Positions 60,388-64,000 of a DNA stretch of 64,000 nucleotides are shown piece by piece. The position numbers and the translations under genes are program-made. Position 1 is the stretch's first letter, and every line of letters starts with the position of its first letter. The notes under the pieces were generated by a model. It did no database searches, was not told the DNA's origin, and saw nothing but the letters and a program-made list of their open reading frames with translations. Source of the DNA: CAJXYS01 sp913063035 (lineage in GTDB: Bacteria; Pseudomonadota; Alphaproteobacteria; Rhodobacterales; Rhodobacteraceae); NCBI RefSeq assembly GCF_050586465.1, contig NZ_JBOCEG010000009.1, forward strand, positions 62,001-126,000, read 5' to 3'.

Positions 60388-61182
60388 ATGACTGGCGGTT
60401 CCGGCATTCTTGTCTTTTCCGATCTCGACGGCACGCTGCTCGATCACACCACCTATTCCTGGGCGCCGGCCCGCCCGGCGCTCGACCGGCTGCGCGCCTT
60501 GGGTGCGGGGCTGATCCTGGCCACCAGCAAGACGGCGGCCGAGGTCGCGCCGCTGCGCGCGGAGCTCGGGTTTCCGGACTGGCCGGCCATCGTCGAGAAC
60601 GGCGGCGGCGTCCTGCCGGCCGGGAGCGAGTCGGTCGGGGCGGCGTCGGTCTATCCCGATATCCGCGCGATCCTGCGCGGGCTGCCCGGCGGTTTCCGCG
60701 GCTTCGGCGACATGACCGTCGCCGAGGTGGCCCGGATCACCGGGCTGGCGCCCGAGGCGGCGGCGCGCGCGAAACGGCGCGGCTTCAGCGAGCCGGGGCT
60801 CTGGACCGGCACCGCGGCCGCGCGAGAGGATTTCCTGGCCGCCGCGGCGCGCATCGGGCTTCACGCGCGCCGTGGCGGGCGGTTCCTGACGCTGTCCTTC
60901 GGCGGGACCAAGGCCGACCGGATGCGCGAACTGATCCGGGCGCTCGCGCCGGCGCACAGCATCGCGCTGGGCGACGCGCCGAACGACGTCGAGATGCTCC
61001 AGGCGGCCGATTACGGCGTCATCGTCGCCAACCGCGCGGCCCCGCCGCTGCCCACGCTGCCCGGCGAGGCCGACGGGCGCATCCGTCGCACGAAAAACGA
61101 AGGTCCGGAGGGGTGGGCGGCGGCCGTTTCCGCCCTGCTGGACGCGCTGTCCACGACCAGGGAGCCGATGCGCCATGGCTGA
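60388..61182 (+). CDS. Mannosyl/glucosyl-3-phosphoglycerate phosphatase-like HAD protein
   Basis: A 264-residue HAD Cof-type phosphatase. FSDLDGTLLDHTTYS is motif I, LATSKTAAEV motif II, IVENGGGVL and GDAPNDVEMLQAADYGVIV motif IV, as in MpgP. It would dephosphorylate the 3-phosphoglycerate sugar product of the next gene. The gene overlaps the GT81-like synthase by 8 bases, so the two are coupled. Confidence 0.87.
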   Translation: MTGGSGILVFSDLDGTLLDHTTYSWAPARPALDRLRALGAGLILATSKTAAEVAPLRAELGFPDWPAIVENGGGVLPAGSESVGAASVYPDIRAILRGLPGGFRGFGDMTVAEVARITGLAPEAAARAKRRGFSEPGLWTGTAAAREDFLAAAARIGLHARRGGRFLTLSFGGTKADRMRELIRALAPAHSIALGDAPNDVEMLQAADYGVIVANRAAPPLPTLPGEADGRIRRTKNEGPEGWAAAVSALLDALSTTREPMRHG

Positions 61183-62395
61183 TTTCCACCAGAACGGCAA
61201 CATCACCACGCTGCACAACCTTCGCACCCGGAGCCTCGAGGATCTGACCTACGAACTCGTGACCTTCGCGGAGACCCGCAAGATCACGCTGATCCTGCCC
61301 TGCCTCTATTCCGAGCTGGAAGGCCCGGCGCTGCCGCACATCCTCGACGAGCTTTCGGAAGTGCCGTACCTGCACCGTATCGTGATCGGGCTCGACCGGG
61401 CGGACGAGGCGCAGTTCCGCCACGCCAGGGACTTCTTCGCGCGCCTGCCCCAGCAGCATATCGTGATCTGGAACGACAGCCCGCGGATGAAGGCGCTTGG
61501 CGCCCGCCTGGAGGAACTCGGGCTCGCGCCGCAGGAACCCGGCAAGGGCAAGAACGTCTGGGGATGCATCGGCTACCTGATCGCGCGCGCCGACAGTTCC
61601 ATCATGGCGATCCATGATTGCGATATCCTGACCTATGACCGCTCCATGCTGGCCCGGCTCGTCTACCCGGTGGCGCATCCGGCCTTTTCCTACCAGATGG
61701 CCAAGGGGTTCTATCCCCGCACGGACGGCCACCAGCTGAACGGCCGGGTCACGCGGCTGCTTGTCAGCCCGCTTCTCATCGCGCTGAAGCGGGTGGTCGG
61801 CGACCGCGACTACCTCGACTACCTGCGCAGCTTCCGCTACCCGCTGTCGGGCGAGTTCGCCATGCGGACCCTGACCCTGCCGGATCTGCGCATTCCCTCG
61901 GACTGGGGTCTGGAGGTCGGCGTGCTGTCGGAAGCCTGGCGCAACCTCGCGCCGGGGTCCGTCTGCCAGGTGGAACTGGCCGATTCCTACGACCACAAGC
62001 ACCAGGACCTGTCGCCCGAGGATGCCTCGCGCGGGTTGAGCCGCATGTCCACCGACATCTGCAAGGCGATCTTCCGCAAGCTGGCGGCGGACGGGACGGT
62101 CTTCACAGCCAACCTTTTCCGCACCCTCAAGGCCACCTATTACCGCGCGGCCCTCGATCTCCTGGACAGCTACTACAACGACGCCAAGATGAACGGGCTG
62201 TCGGTCGACCGCCACAAGGAAGAGAAATCGGTGGAGCTTTTCGCCGAGAACATCATCCGGGCCGGCCAGATCTTTCTGGAGAACCCGCATGAAAGCCCGT
62301 TCATCCCGACCTGGAACCGTGTCCACGCGGCAGATCCCGCGTTCCTTTCGGACCTGCTGCGCGCCGCGCTCGAGGACAGCAAGGAATACGGCTGA
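61175..62395 (+). CDS. Glucosyl-3-phosphoglycerate synthase-like glycosyltransferase (GT81)
   Basis: A 406-residue GT-A glycosyltransferase. KITLILPCLYSELEGPALPHI opens the nucleotide-sugar domain; AIHDCDILTYD supplies the DxD metal motif; PAFSYQMAKGFYPRTDGHQLNGRVTRLLVSPLL, YPLSGEFAMRTLTLPDLRIPSDWGLEVGVL are typical of GpgS/MpgS. With the coupled phosphatase it should make glucosylglycerate, a compatible solute. The donor (UDP-glucose versus GDP-mannose) is not determined. Confidence 0.85.
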   Translation: MADFHQNGNITTLHNLRTRSLEDLTYELVTFAETRKITLILPCLYSELEGPALPHILDELSEVPYLHRIVIGLDRADEAQFRHARDFFARLPQQHIVIWNDSPRMKALGARLEELGLAPQEPGKGKNVWGCIGYLIARADSSIMAIHDCDILTYDRSMLARLVYPVAHPAFSYQMAKGFYPRTDGHQLNGRVTRLLVSPLLIALKRVVGDRDYLDYLRSFRYPLSGEFAMRTLTLPDLRIPSDWGLEVGVLSEAWRNLAPGSVCQVELADSYDHKHQDLSPEDASRGLSRMSTDICKAIFRKLAADGTVFTANLFRTLKATYYRAALDLLDSYYNDAKMNGLSVDRHKEEKSVELFAENIIRAGQIFLENPHESPFIPTWNRVHAADPAFLSDLLRAALEDSKEYG

Positions 62396-62404
62396 CAACC
62401 GGCT

Positions 62405-64000
62405 TCAGCCGCCGTTCGCGATCCAGCGGCACTGATAGGGCGCGAAGGGAATCTCCGGCCCGGCGGCGAGGATCTCGTCCCCGGTGAGCAGGTCCACCCA
62501 GACGTCGTCCTCGATCAGGTTGATCGAGGAGGGGCTCACCAGCACGGTCTCGTCGCTGACATTGTGGATCGCGAAGATCGACTGGTCCCGGTCGAGGCTC
62601 TGGCGCCAGATGCCGAAGAGCCTGTCGTCCATGCGCAGGGTGAACTGGGTCGCGTTGGGGTGAAAGGCCGGTTGCCGGGCACGGATGCGCAGCCGTTCCG
62701 ACATGCCCTTCATGACCCGCGCCTGGTCGGATCCCGGATCGGCCAGGCGGTCCAGCAGGTCCGGATAGTGCCAGCGGTGGCGGTTGATCGCCCGGTTCAT
62801 CCCGCGCCGTTCGACCGCGTCGCGGTCATGCGGGGTCGCGAGGAAGGAATGGATATAGAAGGCCGGTATGCCCTCGAGCGACATGGCGATGGTCTGCGAG
62901 CAGAGGAAGCGCGCGACGTGATGCGCGTCTTCCCCCCGGAAGGTGCGCCGCATCGCGTCGAAGAGCGAGCAGTTCAGCTCGTAGGGTTCCTCGCCCCCGC
63001 CGGGCCGCGAGCGCATCGAGACGCGCCCGCCGGTCGCCTGCACGGTTTCGATCATGCGGTCCTGTTCCTGGGGCGGCAGGACGCCCTCGGCCGGGCGCAT
63101 CCCGATCCCGTCATGGCTGGCGGTGAAGTTCAGATAGGTGCAGCCCAGCTGTGCGGGCGGCATCGCGGACTGCCAGCGATGAAGGTAGCGCGCCGTGCCC
63201 GACTGCATCGCATGCAGGATCAGCGGCGGCAGCGGAAAATTGTAGACCGCGTGCGCCTCGTTTCCGTTGCCGAAATAGCTGAGGTTCTCGGTGCGGGGCA
63301 CGTTGGTTTCGGTCAGCAGCACGACCGTCTCGACCGCGTAATCGCAGAGCAGGCGAAGCAGCTGCACGATGGCATGGGTCTGGGGCAGGTGGATGCAGCT
63401 CGTCCCGGGTTCCTTCCAGATGAAGGCCACCGCGTCGAGCCGCAGGATACGCACCCCCTTGTCGATATGCAGGCGGATGATCCGCAGGATTTCCAGTAGG
63501 ACCTCGGGGTTGGAGAAATCCAGGTCCACCTGGTCGTGGCTGAAGGTGCACCAGACGTGGCGGTCGCCCTGGCGCGTCTCGATCCTTTGCAGCACTGGCG
63601 TGGTGCGGGGGCGCACCACCTGCGAGAGATCGTCCGCGGGATCCGCCTCGTAGAAGAAGCGGTCATACGGCGCCTGGCCCTGGCGGTAGGCGGTGAACCA
63701 CGGCCCCTGGCTGGAGACGTGGTTCAGCACGAGATCCGACATCAGGTGGAACTGCGCCGCGATCCGCTCGATATCCACCCAGTCGCCGAGCTGCGGGTTG
63801 ACGGCGCGGTAATCCGTCACCGCGAACCCGTCATCGGAGCTGAAGGGGAAGAACGGCAGGATATGCACGCCGTTGACCACGCCCCTCATGTGCCGGGTCA
63901 GGAAATCTTCCAGCAGGTCCAGCGGTTTGTGCTGGCCGTCGCGGATCGAGTCGCCATAGGTGATCAGCACCGCGTCGCGTTCCGACCAGAGCCTGTTGCT
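62405..64000 (-). CDS. GH13_18 sugar phosphorylase, probable glucosylglycerate phosphorylase (5' end cut by window edge)
   Basis: 532 codons to the edge; the start is beyond 64000. Catalytic residues are Asp in LRLDAVAFIWKEPGTS and Glu in VVLLTETNVPRTENLSYFGNG, with SHDGIGMRP as transition-state region. The WKEPGTSCIHLPQTHAI block is typical of glucosylglycerate phosphorylases such as E. coli YcjM and is not the sucrose phosphorylase form. It converges on the GT81 gene (9-bp gap), giving synthesis and breakdown of glucosylglycerate side by side. Sucrose phosphorylase activity is an alternative. Confidence 0.82.
   Translation of the reverse strand, partial: SNRLWSERDAVLITYGDSIRDGQHKPLDLLEDFLTRHMRGVVNGVHILPFFPFSSDDGFAVTDYRAVNPQLGDWVDIERIAAQFHLMSDLVLNHVSSQGPWFTAYRQGQAPYDRFFYEADPADDLSQVVRPRTTPVLQRIETRQGDRHVWCTFSHDQVDLDFSNPEVLLEILRIIRLHIDKGVRILRLDAVAFIWKEPGTSCIHLPQTHAIVQLLRLLCDYAVETVVLLTETNVPRTENLSYFGNGNEAHAVYNFPLPPLILHAMQSGTARYLHRWQSAMPPAQLGCTYLNFTASHDGIGMRPAEGVLPPQEQDRMIETVQATGGRVSMRSRPGGGEEPYELNCSLFDAMRRTFRGEDAHHVARFLCSQTIAMSLEGIPAFYIHSFLATPHDRDAVERRGMNRAINRHRWHYPDLLDRLADPGSDQARVMKGMSERLRIRARQPAFHPNATQFTLRMDDRLFGIWRQSLDRDQSIFAIHNVSDETVLVSPSSINLIEDDVWVDLLTGDEILAAGPEIPFAPYQCRWIANGG

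Overview
The window is a gene-dense, GC-rich stretch of an alphaproteobacterial chromosome, most likely from the Rhodobacteraceae/Roseobacter lineage. Gene content supports this: the order DUF3576-leuS-lptE-holA, dapC-like-ftsK-lolA, a CcrM-type (GANTC) methyltransferase next to rnhB, cydDC with an Rrf2 regulator, DUF2794, DUF4170 and DUF2125 proteins, and a small trimeric-porin-like gene. Nothing points to a plasmid, prophage, integrative element, rRNA operon or CRISPR array. The window is a core-genome segment with short intergenic gaps, and the unusual material is mostly in those gaps. Layout, 1-10 kb: 5' part of cydC and all of cydD, divergent from an NsrR/Rrf2-type regulator with two copies of a 26-bp element and an FNR box between them; asd with a clear terminator; a MuiA/DUF4139 secreted protein; beta-carbonic anhydrase; an M17 aminopeptidase overlapping an NlpC/P60 peptidase; DUF2794. 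10.2-10.7 kb is a 506-bp non-coding block with two strong stem-loops that carry the same C-rich loop. 10.7-24.3 kb: gamma-glutamyltransferase, rhodanese, hspQ, an AEC transporter, a transglycosylase lipoprotein, lolA, ftsK, a DapC-like aminotransferase, an amidase, a UbiH-type hydroxylase, a short WW-PPP leader ORF before a 2-oxoglutarate dioxygenase, Trm112 and a Lon-substrate-domain protein. 24.3-31.2 kb: thioredoxin/TPR protein, exonuclease III, a DUF374 acyltransferase, an OmpR-family regulator, ribA, an L,D-transpeptidase, YggS and a porin. 31.4-45 kb: the envelope and replication operon (DUF3576, leuS, lptE, holA), two glutathione transferases, a TIGR03862-type flavoprotein, an HNH protein, lpxK-waaA-DUF4170 (lipid A and Kdo), an orphan PstB-like ATPase, cysQ and pmbA. 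45-54.9 kb: DUF2125, an SDR/crotonase pair, a CaiB-type CoA-transferase, a DsbA-like protein, DciA/DUF721, mutY, alkB, ccrM and rnhB. 54.9-64 kb: small secreted Rhodobacteraceae-type proteins, a membrane-anchored winged-helix protein, tRNA-Arg(CCU), an autoregulated-looking LacI/GntR-type repressor, a GT39 glycosyltransferase, a methyltransferase, and a probable glucosylglycerate module (phosphatase, GT81-like synthase, convergent GH13_18 phosphorylase running off the right end). Several themes link the genes. The left end (cytochrome bd assembly and an NO-type sensor) fits low-oxygen or nitrosative control of cydDC. lptE, lpxK, waaA, lolA and the porin serve the outer membrane. holA, rnhB, mutY, xth, dciA, ftsK and ccrM serve replication, repair and the cell cycle. 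The right end suggests synthesis and turnover of an osmolyte. The most promising non-standard signals are the structured block at 10.29-10.61 kb, the leader ORF at 22.17 kb, and the ccrM control region, where three GANTC sites and a 16-bp AT-rich palindrome are packed into and beside the 3' end of rnhB.
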